DNA of 11,539 nucleotides from an uncultured Saprospiraceae bacterium (lineage in GTDB: Bacteria; Bacteroidota; Bacteroidia; Chitinophagales; Saprospiraceae), in the NCBI GenBank assembly GCA_937959095.1, contig CALGLY010000482.1, positions 1 through 11,539 on the forward strand. The letters run 5' to 3'. Within the stretch, counting starts at the first letter, position 1, and each line of letters begins with the position of its first letter. The translations under genes were made by a program, and so were the position numbers. Positions 1 through 8,597 of this stretch are shown here, piece by piece. The notes beneath the pieces are model-generated. The model saw nothing but the letters and a program-made list of their open reading frames with translations. It was not told the origin of the DNA and did no database searches.

Positions 1-643
1 TACCATCGCCATCCGTATCAGGACAACCCGCTAGTTCTATTGACCCGACTTCCTCTGGACATTGATCTTCCTCATCAGGCACGCCATCATTATCAGTATC
101 TACTTTTGATTTTCCAAAGCGATAAATATACCCAATGCCTGCCTGAATATTATTGCGCTGCTCCGACAGCGAGTAACGAAATTCTCCTTGGACATTCAAA
201 AAGGAATTATCTCCTACTTTGAAATTAATTCCCAAGCCCGCAGGCAATTGAAAATTAGTAGTATCCATATTTTCGAGCATCACACCACCACCAGCAAAAA
301 TATAGGGGACTACATTTCGATCATTATCCACAAAGTTAAGATGAAGTAAACCATCTACTCCCAGATAATTTTCATTATTTACACGTTCTGGTAAATGAAC
401 CACTCCTGCTCTAATAGGCAAGGCGAAGCTAATGCGTGGAGTTACATTCCTTATATAAAGCACTTCTAAGCCATTCGTTATCCGCAAGGTGTCAATCGAA
501 TTAGGAATACCATAATTCGTAAATAGAACCTTTGCTCCAAGGCTATTGTGAGAAGGTGGGATAAGCGAGTCAATTTGAGCATAGCTTATCGTGGTAATAA
601 AAAGTGCTAATAATAACAGTAGTGCTTTAGATTGAATTTTCAT
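1..643 (-). CDS. OmpA-like outer-membrane protein with TSP3 repeats (3' end off window)
   Basis: Reading the minus strand from the ATG at 643-641 gives 214 uninterrupted codons to the left edge, so the C-terminus is missing. The N-terminus is a clear signal peptide ([23 protein letters not shown], cut at about residue 22). Residues 24-178 look like a small outer-membrane beta-barrel: alternating polar and hydrophobic strands, a glycine-rich YIFAGGGV segment, and GIGYIYRFG closing the barrel. From residue 181 come Asp-rich thrombospondin type 3 repeats: [15 protein letters not shown], then a second copy starting CPDTDGDG at the edge. In Bacteroidota this barrel plus TSP3 order is normally followed by an OmpA peptidoglycan-binding domain. 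That domain is expected beyond the window and is inferred, not seen. The likely role is outer-membrane structure or anchoring to peptidoglycan. It is divergent from purB. There is no Shine-Dalgarno; an A-rich run precedes the start, as is common in this phylum. Confidence 0.85.
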   Translation of the reverse strand, partial: MKIQSKALLLLLALFITTISYAQIDSLIPPSHNSLGAKVLFTNYGIPNSIDTLRITNGLEVLYIRNVTPRISFALPIRAGVVHLPERVNNENYLGVDGLLHLNFVDNDRNVVPYIFAGGGVMLENMDTTNFQLPAGLGINFKVGDNSFLNVQGEFRYSLSEQRNNIQAGIGYIYRFGKSKVDTDNDGVPDEEDQCPEEVGSIELAGCPDTDGDG

Positions 644-670
644 TTTTTAATCGTCTTAACTAAGAAGCTA

Positions 671-708
671 CTTTAATGCTATTTTTTTTCTTTAATGCTA
701 TTTTTTAT
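671..708. repeat. Tandem duplication of a 19-bp unit
   Basis: Two adjacent copies of a 19-bp unit beginning CTTTAATGCTATTTTTT lie at 671-689 and 690-708. The first 17 bases are identical and the last two differ. It lies 28-65 bp upstream of the OmpA-like start codon, so it would fall in that gene's 5' leader or promoter. It could be a slippage duplication or a doubled regulator site; the sequence alone does not decide. Confidence 0.7.
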
Positions 709-954
709 GAAAGAAAAACCGATTTAAAGAAAAAAAAACGTTCAGTTTACTCCTTTCGGGATAAAATTGAATGACAGATACTCCCTATTTCTCTGTTCTA
801 GTGAGTTATTTTGACCTGTATTTATCTTACGACGGTTTATTTAAAAGGTTGGTCATTTTTTTTGATAGTTTATGGAGTGGTAGTCATTTCTTTAAAATTA
901 GTGTTGAACGGTTGAAGTTTTGACTAAATACCCTTAATTGTTACTTTAGAATGC

Positions 955-962
955 TAGTTTTG
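955..962 (+). promoter_or_regulatory. Candidate -7 promoter box for purB
   Basis: TAGTTTTG fits the Bacteroidota -7 consensus TAnnTTTG and is followed by CAAATC, 55 bp before the purB start. No good TTTG -33 element sits at the expected spacing; the nearest TTG, at 938-940, is too close. Such a box is expected by chance about once per 1-1.5 kb in AT-rich DNA, so support is moderate. Confidence 0.4.
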
Positions 963-1017
963 CAAATCATAAAGAGGAAGTAATTTTATCATTTTTAACG
1001 AAACATGCATACTATAT

Positions 1018-2352
1018 ATGTTGACTGCTATTTCTCCTGTTGATGGTCGCTATGCCACAAAGACAAAAGTACTTGTAAATTACTTTTCTGAATTTGCGTT
1101 GATAAAATATCGAGTTTGGGTGGAAATTCAATATTTGATAGCCCTACACGACCTTGGCATTCCCCAGTTAGAAGGCATAAAACGTGCAAGTCTTGAGCAA
1201 TTAGCAACGAATTGGCAAAACTTTTCTTTAGCTGATGCAGAGCAAATTAAAACAATTGAACGTACCACCAATCATGATGTGAAAGCAGTAGAATATTACC
1301 TGAAAACAAAACTAGAAGAAATCGGGCTTGGTGCATATAAAGAATTCGTCCACTTTGCACTCACTTCTCAAGATATTAATAATACAGCAATACCTCTTTC
1401 CCTCAAAGAAGCAATACAGGAAGCCTATCTTCCTCAAATGAAAAAATTACTTGCTAAATTATCTGGGAGGGCTATAGAATGGGAACAAATCCCGATGCTT
1501 GCTCGCACACATGGGCAGCCAGCATCACCTACTATCCTTGGCAAAGAAATTCAGGTATTTGTAAACCGTATAGAAGTCCAATTAAAGCAGTTAAAGAACA
1601 TTCCATTTTCAGCAAAATTTGGAGGAGCCACAGGGAATATGAATGCTCATTTTGTTACTTATCCCGCTTACGATTGGCATGATTTTGCAGCACGATTTGT
1701 AGCAGATTATTTGGGTTTAGAACGCTCCTTTCCAACTACCCAAATCGAACATTATGACAACCTAGCCGCTTTATTACAGGCTTGTATGCGGATAAATACG
1801 ATTCTGATAGATTTGTGTAGAGATATTTGGACATATATTTCAATTGACTATTTCAAACAGCAGGTAATTAAAGGAGAGGTAGGTTCATCGGCAATGCCTC
1901 ATAAAGTGAATCCCATCGACTTTGAAAATGCTGAAGGAAATCTTGGAGTAGCTAATGCATTATTCCATCACTTAGCCACAAAGCTACCCATATCTCGATT
2001 GCAACGAGATCTTACTGATAGTACTGTTTTGCGAAACCTTGGTGTACCGTTCGCTCATAGTTTAATTGCATTCCAGTCAATTGTTAAAGGCCTAAATAAG
2101 TTGTTACTCCATGAAGCAACCATTCGTCAAGACTTAGAAAACAATTGGATGGTAGTAGCAGAAGCCATTCAGAATATTCTTAGACGAGAAGGCTACCAGA
2201 AGCCTTATGAAACGTTAAAAGAGCTTACAAGAGGAAAAAAAGAGATAGATAGAAAAATAATTTATAATTTCATAGAGACTTTATCCGTTGATAATCAGGT
2301 GAAAGAGGAATTAAAGGGCATTAGTCCCGTAAATTATATTGGAAAAATTTAA
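1018..2352 (+). CDS. purB: Adenylosuccinate lyase
   Basis: A cytosolic enzyme of purine synthesis. It removes fumarate from SAICAR to give AICAR and from adenylosuccinate to give AMP. The 444-residue protein aligns end to end with E. coli PurB as I recall that sequence. Shared blocks are LTAISPVDGRY at the N-terminus, KTIERTTNHDVKAVEYYLK, TSQDINN (116-122), RTHGQPA with the likely catalytic His165, the fumarase/aspartase signature GSSAMPHKVNP (289-299) with the mobile-loop serines 290-291, and the C-terminal YEKLKELTRG-like segment. The family works as a homotetramer. The ATG at 1018 is chosen because an in-frame stop lies at 970-972 with no other ATG between, and because LTAISP begins immediately, as in homologues. 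The protein ends at NYIGKI, about ten residues shorter than the E. coli enzyme, with no sign of damage. It stands alone, not in a purine operon. Confidence 0.97.
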   Translation: MLTAISPVDGRYATKTKVLVNYFSEFALIKYRVWVEIQYLIALHDLGIPQLEGIKRASLEQLATNWQNFSLADAEQIKTIERTTNHDVKAVEYYLKTKLEEIGLGAYKEFVHFALTSQDINNTAIPLSLKEAIQEAYLPQMKKLLAKLSGRAIEWEQIPMLARTHGQPASPTILGKEIQVFVNRIEVQLKQLKNIPFSAKFGGATGNMNAHFVTYPAYDWHDFAARFVADYLGLERSFPTTQIEHYDNLAALLQACMRINTILIDLCRDIWTYISIDYFKQQVIKGEVGSSAMPHKVNPIDFENAEGNLGVANALFHHLATKLPISRLQRDLTDSTVLRNLGVPFAHSLIAFQSIVKGLNKLLLHEATIRQDLENNWMVVAEAIQNILRREGYQKPYETLKELTRGKKEIDRKIIYNFIETLSVDNQVKEELKGISPVNYIGKI

Positions 2353-2473
2353 AATATTTACATATACTTGCAATGTTAAAGTTATGTTTTTGAGTATAGA
2401 GTAACTTAATGTTGTATCCTTCACTTTGATTTTTCTTCGATAGATGTATGAAAAAATAAAAATCTTTTCTTAA

Positions 2474-2502
2474 AAAAAAGCCTCTTATCATAAGGTTTTT
2501 TT
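2474..2502 (+). terminator. Probable intrinsic terminator of purB
   Basis: A ten-base-pair stem made of an A-run plus GCCT (2474-2483) pairs with AGGT plus a T-run (2493-2502) around a nine-base loop, with one G-T wobble. The A-run/T-run flanks make it usable in either direction. It starts about 120 bp after the purB stop and is the only hairpin with a T-tract I found in this spacer. Confidence 0.55.
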
Positions 2503-2513
2503 GAAAAGAAGTT

Positions 2514-2521
2514 TATTTTTG
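2514..2521 (+). promoter_or_regulatory. Candidate -7 promoter box, distal
   Basis: TATTTTTG followed by CAAC matches TAnnTTTG and closely resembles the box before purB (TAGTTTTG followed by CAAA). It lies just after the terminator, 260 bp before the start at 2782. No clear -33 TTTG is seen at the right spacing. Confidence 0.3.
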
Positions 2522-2679
2522 CAACATAGAGTATGTATCAACACGTTTTTTAGAGTAGTAAAGTACGTTAAGTCTTGTTATAGAGTGAGTCAATCCTTTC
2601 TATTGGAATATCTTCCAACAAGTCCTTATTTTCTATTCAACTTTCTACTAAACTTGGTGATGCTGTACCTACACTTATT

Positions 2680-2708
2680 TCTCAAGGTGTAATGGTAAAT
2701 CTCAAGGT
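2680..2708. repeat. 9-bp direct repeat, 20-bp period
   Basis: TCTCAAGGT occurs at 2680-2688 and again at 2700-2708, about two helical turns apart and just upstream of the proximal promoter box at 2724. The spacing would suit a dimeric activator on one face of the DNA. That is inference; the repeat is short enough to be chance. Confidence 0.35.
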
Positions 2709-2723
2709 TTTTCAACTTGGATT

Positions 2724-2731
2724 TAGTTTTG
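2724..2731 (+). promoter_or_regulatory. Candidate -7 promoter box, proximal to the 1930-residue gene
   Basis: TAGTTTTG, identical to the box upstream of purB, ends 50 bp before the start codon at 2782, close to the 55 bp seen for purB. The similar spacing in two genes raises confidence a little. No -33 TTTG is evident. Confidence 0.4.
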
Positions 2732-2781
2732 TTTTTTATACCTAGACTTCTCATTTTCTAATTTAAACCAGGTTTTATCTT

Positions 2782-5700
2782 ATGAAAAAGGCGAATTTTA
2801 CAAGCATTCCACAAGAGTGGTTGAGCCGCCTGAGCCGAGCAGGAATGATGATGTTAGCATGCTGTCTAATATCATTTACTGTATCCGCGCAAGGGGGCAT
2901 TATTGTAACAGGTGATTCTACGTATGATGCCGATGAAAATGTGTGGACACACACATGTGAAAACGGTAGCACTATTGTAACAGATGGTGGCGGCGCAGCA
3001 GACCCTTACAATGATGAAGCAGCAAGTTCATCTTCAGTGACTATATGTCCTGATATGAATAGCATGCAAGTACTAAAAATCCAATTCAAGTCATTTGACT
3101 TGGAAAATGGAGATGTATTAACAATTGCAGATGAGCAACAAACTCATGTTAGTTTGACAGGCGCATCTGTAGCAGATTCACCAAATGGTGGCTGGGTGAT
3201 CGGTGACTGTTTAGATTATAGTGGCTGTTTAACACTTCAGTTTGACACAGATGGTGATAATGCAAAAGGCGCAGGTTTTGTAGCCGAAATTACATGCGAA
3301 GATCGCGATGTAGAATTTACATGTGATTTTGATGGACAAACGTTCTATCAAGTTGCAAGTTGTGATTTCCAAGGAATTGATTTCGACAATTTTGAGTATT
3401 TATACGCATTTGCGTCGGAGATTTATTTCGATTTACCATCCTTAGAAGTATGTGGTGAAGAAGGAGATATTATCATGTCATCAAGCTGTGCAGGTGTTAT
3501 ACCAGCATTTGATTTGACGGATCCTACTGCACCACCACCATACTATACGGATGCGACAGTAACGGATTGTGGTGATGGTAATTGGCTATTATCTGGAGGT
3601 ACATTTATATATGTATTAGTTCCAGTTGGTCAGCATACGATTACATTCACAGCAGCAGCTCCAGGTTATGCATGTGGAGATACTAATCTATTTGCTGGTA
3701 AGAGTTGTTCTGCAAACTTATATGTAGTACAACCACCATTAGTATGTAATGATGATTTACACGTAAGTGTAGATGCAGCATGTTCTGTAGTGATTACAGC
3801 GGATTTAATCTTGGAAGATCCATGTGTTGGATCAACTGGAGAGATTGTAATCGGTCAGGATGATGACGGGAATGATATTACAATTCCAGCATTGGAGTAT
3901 ATAGTAGAGTTATCAAATGCAAATACAGATGATATCTTTACTTTACCAAATCTAGTAGGAACAACAGATGAAGGTTACCCAATCTATGATTTTTCTGCGA
4001 TAGAATGTGGTACATACTTTGATGTATGTGTTACACGTCGTACGTTGAATGTATGTGGCGGAAATACGTTATTGGACGGTGAATTCGAATTGGCAGATCC
4101 AGCATACTTGGAAGACAAGTGTTGGGGACGTATCTTAATAGAAGATAAGACACCACCAGTATTAGTAGGCGGACCAGATAATTATACAGTAAACTGTAAT
4201 GAAGATAATGGCGAATTATTGGCATTATTGACAAATAATGTAGGACCACGAGGAGGTTCAATAGCATTGGCGGATTCTGTATTATTTATATCAAATCCAA
4301 ATGATATATATACAGTAGTAGATAACTGTAGCAATGAATTAGTAGTAGGTCCATGGGCATGCGAAGTAATAGATTGTACAGATGATGATTACTATTTTGG
4401 TGGTTTAGATCCAGATGGAAATGGCATCGCTGATGATATTCCATGGGATTTGATGATGGTAGAGATGGGAGAACCATCTGTATTTAAGTGTTACTACCGT
4501 TATATTAGTGCAGTAGATGCTTGTGGCGTTGCAGCAGGCAATTCAAGTGTACAGATGGTATGTGTAATACAGCCAGACATCGTATTCCCACAAATAGAGA
4601 TAGAAGTAGAATGTGGTACGGATATTGATCCAATAGCGATTTATGAACTATGGGCAAGTGATCCAGGATGGTACCCAGAGTTAGCAACATGGATTCCAAA
4701 CTACGATCCAACACCATTGTTTATCAATGAAGGTACAGGCATCGACTTAGGGGGTGTAGAAGATAGTTATTTCACGAATGTGAGTGGTGATGAAACACCA
4801 GCTGACCCACGTCATGCAGCATGTGGTTATGCTATTGACTGGATAGATGGTAATTCAGTAGAAATATGTGATGGCGGAGGAGCTTATAAGCTATTCCGTG
4901 ATTGGACCGTATATAACTGGTGTGATGGACATCTAGAATTGATAGATATCTTACCACAGGTAATCAAGGTAGGTGACAGTACCGATCCATTCATTGATGA
5001 TGTAGGATTCTGGCACCAAGGTGGCAGTCCTTTCTATGATTGTGCAGCAGATTTAATTTTCGATGCACCAGCAATTTTCGATGATTGTAGTGGTAATGTA
5101 CAATTGTTTGTAACGATTACTTCTTACGAGAATGTAAACGGCACAATTGTAGAAGTAAGCACAACACCAGAGCTAGAGATCGAGCAAGGTTCCATTGATA
5201 ATGTAATACCAAATGTTCCAATCGGATACTTTACGTTTGATTTCCGCGCCCTTGATGGTTGTGGTAATGAAGGTACATCACAAGAAGGCTTCTACTTCTT
5301 TGATGATGTAGCACCAGTAGCGATTTGTGAAACAAGTCACTCGGTATCTTTAGGATCAGGTGAGTCTTTATACAGTCAATATGGTATCGATTTATTCGGT
5401 ATTGAATCAGATTGTGCAGTAATTGTACCAGCCTCTGTATTTGATGATGGTTCTTACGACAACTGTGGAACGGTACAGTTCTCTGTAGCTCGTATGGATG
5501 CAGATAGTGATGAAGATGGTTTCCCAGAGGATGAAGACTTTGGCGACTATGTAATCTTCACAGCAGAAGATTTAGCAGATGGATGTACAGGAGAAACAAG
5601 GGTCGTTTTCCGAGTGAATGATTTATCAGCATACGATTTCAATGGCGATGGCGTGATTGATGAAGATGACGATAGAGACTTGACACAAGATGGAAGTGGC

Positions 5701-8574
5701 ATTGATTTCCAACGCACAATAGATGATGATGGTATCAACTACAACTACTGTATGGTAAGTGTAATTGTACAAGATAAGATTCCACCACAAGTGGCAGGAT
5801 TCGAATCAACCTTCAAGTGTAATGATCCAGCAGTAGATGATTTGGTACAAGCATCTTTATCAGATGATCCAATCAATGCAGTAGCAGACTTTGCGTTGAG
5901 TCAATTAGGTTTCTTTGAGTTCTTCTTCAGCGACAACTGTGAGCAAGGATCAGGATTATTCATTCTATCAGCAGACTTCAGTGGTTTCGATGCGACTTGC
6001 CGTAGTGGTGTAGTATCTTACCGTATGCAAGTAGATGATGTATGTGGTAACCGTTCCAACATCGTAGAAGGACGTTACAATGTACTACCATGCAGCGATT
6101 GGAAGATGACCTTCCCATTAGATGCAGAAGTATACTGTGAAGATGGAGCTGGTTTGCCAGCCGAGTCTAGATTAGATGATATCTTGACGAATAACGGTTG
6201 TGATTTCTGGGGCTTAGAAGTGAACGAAAGTACATTTGAAGCACAAGAAGGCGCATGTTACAAAGTAGTAAGAGAGTACCACCTAATCAACTGGTGTACT
6301 TGGAATCCATCGAATACAGAGGCAGCAATCGTAGAACGTCCAGCAGGCTTAATCGGAGCAGGACAGCAAGTAAGTTTACGTTACCGTGATGCAAGCACAA
6401 GTAACGCAGATGGTTGTGCAGACTGTGTAGATGATGGACCAGATGGTATCAATGATATCGATGATGGTAATGAAGATCATGACTTTACAGGAGCATATGA
6501 TGGAAGTTGTGGCGCGCCAATCTACATCTATACAAGCAGAGGTGCATTTGACATCAATGATGCAGATGAAGCAGCAAACTGTGATATTTACGATGTAACA
6601 GATTTATGTTTTGATGGTGACTTCGTAGTGATTGATGCTGGTGATTTCCCATACCAAAACATTCCATCATGGAATGCGGTATCGCAATTCTCTGGTGTTA
6701 CAGAAACCTATGTTTCTGCACAAGCATATGGTAACATCATCTACCGTCAAATCTTGAAGGTGAATGATGGAACTGCTCCTACGATTAATATTACACAAGA
6801 TGGTCCTTACTGTGGTGGTGAAGACGAGAACTGTACAGCAAATGTAGACTTCAAGTTTACAGTAACTGATCCTTGTTCTCCAAGCTTAACAGTTGGACAC
6901 ACATTACGTCCATTTGGTGAGTCTGCAATTGCAGATCCATTTGCATCAATTGAAGCAACAGGTGATGGTGAGTACAAGATTGCTGGTCTATACCCAATTG
7001 GTACGCACTCATTCGTAATAGAAGTAACTGACGGTTGTGGTAACACAGAGCGTCAAACAGTAGAATTTGAAGTTAAAGATTGCAAGGCTCCTACAGCTTA
7101 CTGTATCTTCGGTCTAAGTGCAGACTTGATGCCAACAGGTATGGTAGAACTATGGGCTTCTGATTTCGATGCAGGTAGTAATGATTTCTGTTCAGATGTA
7201 ACATTGACATTTGCAGATCCAACCTTATACCCAGATTCAATCAACCGTACGTTTGATTGTAACAATGGTGAAATTGGAACTGTAGAAGTAACATTGTGGG
7301 CACAGGATGCTGCTGGTAACACTAGCTTCTGTACTACATTTGTGAATATTCAAGCAAATCAGCCAAACACTAACTGTCCAGGTCCTAACGGTGCTGCAAT
7401 CAGCGGTACAGTTGAAACTGAAGATGGTGAAATGGTTGAAAGTGTAGAAGTAAGCCTTTCTGGTAATGCAAGCTCTCAAGCAATGACATCTAACGATGGT
7501 TCATTCATGTTTGCAGGTTTGGAAGTAGGAAATGACTATACAGTTACTCCTGAGCGTGACGATAATCCATTGAATGGTGTGTCTACATTCGACCTTGTGT
7601 TGATTTCTAAGCACATCTTAGGTGTTGATTTATTAGATTCACCATACAAGTTGATTGCAGCTGATGTGAACAATTCTGGTTCTATTACAACATTCGATAT
7701 GGTAACTTTACGTAAGGTTATCTTGAATATTGAGTCAGACTTCCCGAACAATACATCTTGGAGATTTATTGCTAAGGATCACACATTTGCTAATCCAGCA
7801 AATCCATTCGCTGAGAACTTCCCTGAAGTAATGAACTTCAACAACTTGGCTGAAAATCACCTAGATGCTTACTTCGTAGGTATTAAAGTTGGTGATGTGA
7901 ACGGTAATGTAACTGCTAATGCAGCAATCGGAACAGAAGGTCGTAACGCGACTGGTTCATTTGGATTGAATGTTGATAACAGAGTAATCAAGGCTGGTGA
8001 AACTACAACTGTAAACTTCACTGCTGACTTGAATACTATCGCAGGTTACCAATTCACTCTAGACTTCGCAGGTCTTGAACTAGTAGACATCGTAGATGGT
8101 GCAGCAACTGCTGCTAACTTCGGTATCTTCAATGGTCAATTGACTGCAAGTTGGAATGATAACGCGACTGGTAACGAAGCATTTGGTTTAACTTTCACTG
8201 CAACGGAAGATGTAGTATTGAGCGAAGCATTAAGCTTAAACTCAAGCCGCACAGCAGCAGAAGCTTATACTAAGGCTGGTGAACTTCAGAATGTAGCATT
8301 GAACTTCAATGTAGCAGGTTTCGAGTTGTTCCAGAACACACCTAACCCATTTGATGCAGTAACTACAATCGCATTCTCTTTGCCAACAGCAGAGCGTGCA
8401 ACATTGACTGTTTCTGATGCAACTGGTAAAGTGTTACAGGTTATCAACCAAAACTTTGTAGAAGGTTACAACGCTATCGAGTTGAACGCGAAGACTTTGG
8501 CTCCAGGTGTACTATCATACACTTTGGCTACGAAGGAATTCACAGCAACTAAGAAGATGATTATCCTAGAGTAA
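2782..8574 (+). CDS. Giant T9SS-exported modular protein, HYR-like repeats, dockerin-like and cohesin-like domains
   Basis: A 1930-residue secreted protein of unknown specific function. The signal peptide (hydrophobic MMMLACCLISFTVSA) should be cut after Ala36. Residues about 40-1530 are acidic, Cys-rich, Ig/HYR-like modules. D-x-CG(N)-type motifs occur at 579-582, 825-829, 1085-1090 and 1417-1421, with AQDAAGN at 1507-1513, and an aromatic-WC motif at 706-714 and 1164-1172. Asp-rich calcium-type loops lie near 543-554, 906-917, 952-963 and 1214-1234. Residues about 1539-1592 look like a carboxypeptidase-regulatory/CNA-B fold. Residues 1593-1650 form a dockerin-type pair: one degenerate loop, then DVNNSGSITTFD (1628-1639) with acidic or polar ligands at loop positions 1, 3, 5, 7, 9 and 12. 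Residues about 1725-1843 resemble a cohesin-like beta domain. Residues 1845-1930 are a type A T9SS sorting domain (FQNTPNPF, then a C-terminal KKMIILE). An in-frame stop at 2764-2766 fixes this start. The frame is intact throughout. Likely a surface adhesin or scaffold; an enzyme domain is not evident. Confidence 0.9.
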   Translation: MKKANFTSIPQEWLSRLSRAGMMMLACCLISFTVSAQGGIIVTGDSTYDADENVWTHTCENGSTIVTDGGGAADPYNDEAASSSSVTICPDMNSMQVLKIQFKSFDLENGDVLTIADEQQTHVSLTGASVADSPNGGWVIGDCLDYSGCLTLQFDTDGDNAKGAGFVAEITCEDRDVEFTCDFDGQTFYQVASCDFQGIDFDNFEYLYAFASEIYFDLPSLEVCGEEGDIIMSSSCAGVIPAFDLTDPTAPPPYYTDATVTDCGDGNWLLSGGTFIYVLVPVGQHTITFTAAAPGYACGDTNLFAGKSCSANLYVVQPPLVCNDDLHVSVDAACSVVITADLILEDPCVGSTGEIVIGQDDDGNDITIPALEYIVELSNANTDDIFTLPNLVGTTDEGYPIYDFSAIECGTYFDVCVTRRTLNVCGGNTLLDGEFELADPAYLEDKCWGRILIEDKTPPVLVGGPDNYTVNCNEDNGELLALLTNNVGPRGGSIALADSVLFISNPNDIYTVVDNCSNELVVGPWACEVIDCTDDDYYFGGLDPDGNGIADDIPWDLMMVEMGEPSVFKCYYRYISAVDACGVAAGNSSVQMVCVIQPDIVFPQIEIEVECGTDIDPIAIYELWASDPGWYPELATWIPNYDPTPLFINEGTGIDLGGVEDSYFTNVSGDETPADPRHAACGYAIDWIDGNSVEICDGGGAYKLFRDWTVYNWCDGHLELIDILPQVIKVGDSTDPFIDDVGFWHQGGSPFYDCAADLIFDAPAIFDDCSGNVQLFVTITSYENVNGTIVEVSTTPELEIEQGSIDNVIPNVPIGYFTFDFRALDGCGNEGTSQEGFYFFDDVAPVAICETSHSVSLGSGESLYSQYGIDLFGIESDCAVIVPASVFDDGSYDNCGTVQFSVARMDADSDEDGFPEDEDFGDYVIFTAEDLADGCTGETRVVFRVNDLSAYDFNGDGVIDEDDDRDLTQDGSGIDFQRTIDDDGINYNYCMVSVIVQDKIPPQVAGFESTFKCNDPAVDDLVQASLSDDPINAVADFALSQLGFFEFFFSDNCEQGSGLFILSADFSGFDATCRSGVVSYRMQVDDVCGNRSNIVEGRYNVLPCSDWKMTFPLDAEVYCEDGAGLPAESRLDDILTNNGCDFWGLEVNESTFEAQEGACYKVVREYHLINWCTWNPSNTEAAIVERPAGLIGAGQQVSLRYRDASTSNADGCADCVDDGPDGINDIDDGNEDHDFTGAYDGSCGAPIYIYTSRGAFDINDADEAANCDIYDVTDLCFDGDFVVIDAGDFPYQNIPSWNAVSQFSGVTETYVSAQAYGNIIYRQILKVNDGTAPTINITQDGPYCGGEDENCTANVDFKFTVTDPCSPSLTVGHTLRPFGESAIADPFASIEATGDGEYKIAGLYPIGTHSFVIEVTDGCGNTERQTVEFEVKDCKAPTAYCIFGLSADLMPTGMVELWASDFDAGSNDFCSDVTLTFADPTLYPDSINRTFDCNNGEIGTVEVTLWAQDAAGNTSFCTTFVNIQANQPNTNCPGPNGAAISGTVETEDGEMVESVEVSLSGNASSQAMTSNDGSFMFAGLEVGNDYTVTPERDDNPLNGVSTFDLVLISKHILGVDLLDSPYKLIAADVNNSGSITTFDMVTLRKVILNIESDFPNNTSWRFIAKDHTFANPANPFAENFPEVMNFNNLAENHLDAYFVGIKVGDVNGNVTANAAIGTEGRNATGSFGLNVDNRVIKAGETTTVNFTADLNTIAGYQFTLDFAGLELVDIVDGAATAANFGIFNGQLTASWNDNATGNEAFGLTFTATEDVVLSEALSLNSSRTAAEAYTKAGELQNVALNFNVAGFELFQNTPNPFDAVTTIAFSLPTAERATLTVSDATGKVLQVINQNFVEGYNAIELNAKTLAPGVLSYTLATKEFTATKKMIILE

Positions 8575-8597
8575 TCTAGTATAAAATAATACAGAAG

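Larger units (their letters stand above)
644..1017. other. Divergent spacer between the OmpA-like gene and purB
   Basis: This 374-bp AT-rich stretch separates two divergent genes. It holds a tandem 19-bp repeat near the OmpA-like start and one consensus-like promoter box near purB. I found no minus-strand TAnnTTTG box (CAAAnnTA on the plus strand), so the promoter of the OmpA-like gene is not identified. I see no convincing ORF or RNA gene. Confidence 0.6.
2353..2781. other. Spacer between purB and the 1930-residue gene
   Basis: This 429-bp AT-rich spacer contains a probable purB terminator, two TAnnTTTG boxes and a short direct repeat. A 63-codon plus-strand reading frame at 2501-2692 lacks protein-like features and overlaps the terminator, so I do not call it. 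If the upstream box at 2514 is used, the large gene would have a leader of roughly 250 nt. Confidence 0.55.

Noticed and set aside
40..222. Plus-strand 60-codon ORF
   Set aside because: It lies antisense to the OmpA-like gene, whose signal peptide, barrel and TSP3 repeats make the minus-strand reading certain.
671..708. CRISPR-like repeat
   Set aside because: There are only two directly abutting 19-bp copies with no spacers between them, and no cas genes in the window.
2501..2692. 63-codon plus-strand ORF in the purB downstream spacer
   Set aside because: It begins inside the probable terminator, is rich in Leu/Phe/Tyr as expected of translated AT-rich spacer, and shows no recognisable feature.
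2845..2865. Possible lipobox at Cys27 of the 1930-residue protein
   Set aside because: The -3 residue is Met and the hydrophobic core continues past the cysteine to a good signal peptidase I site (VSA/Q), so lipoprotein processing is unlikely.
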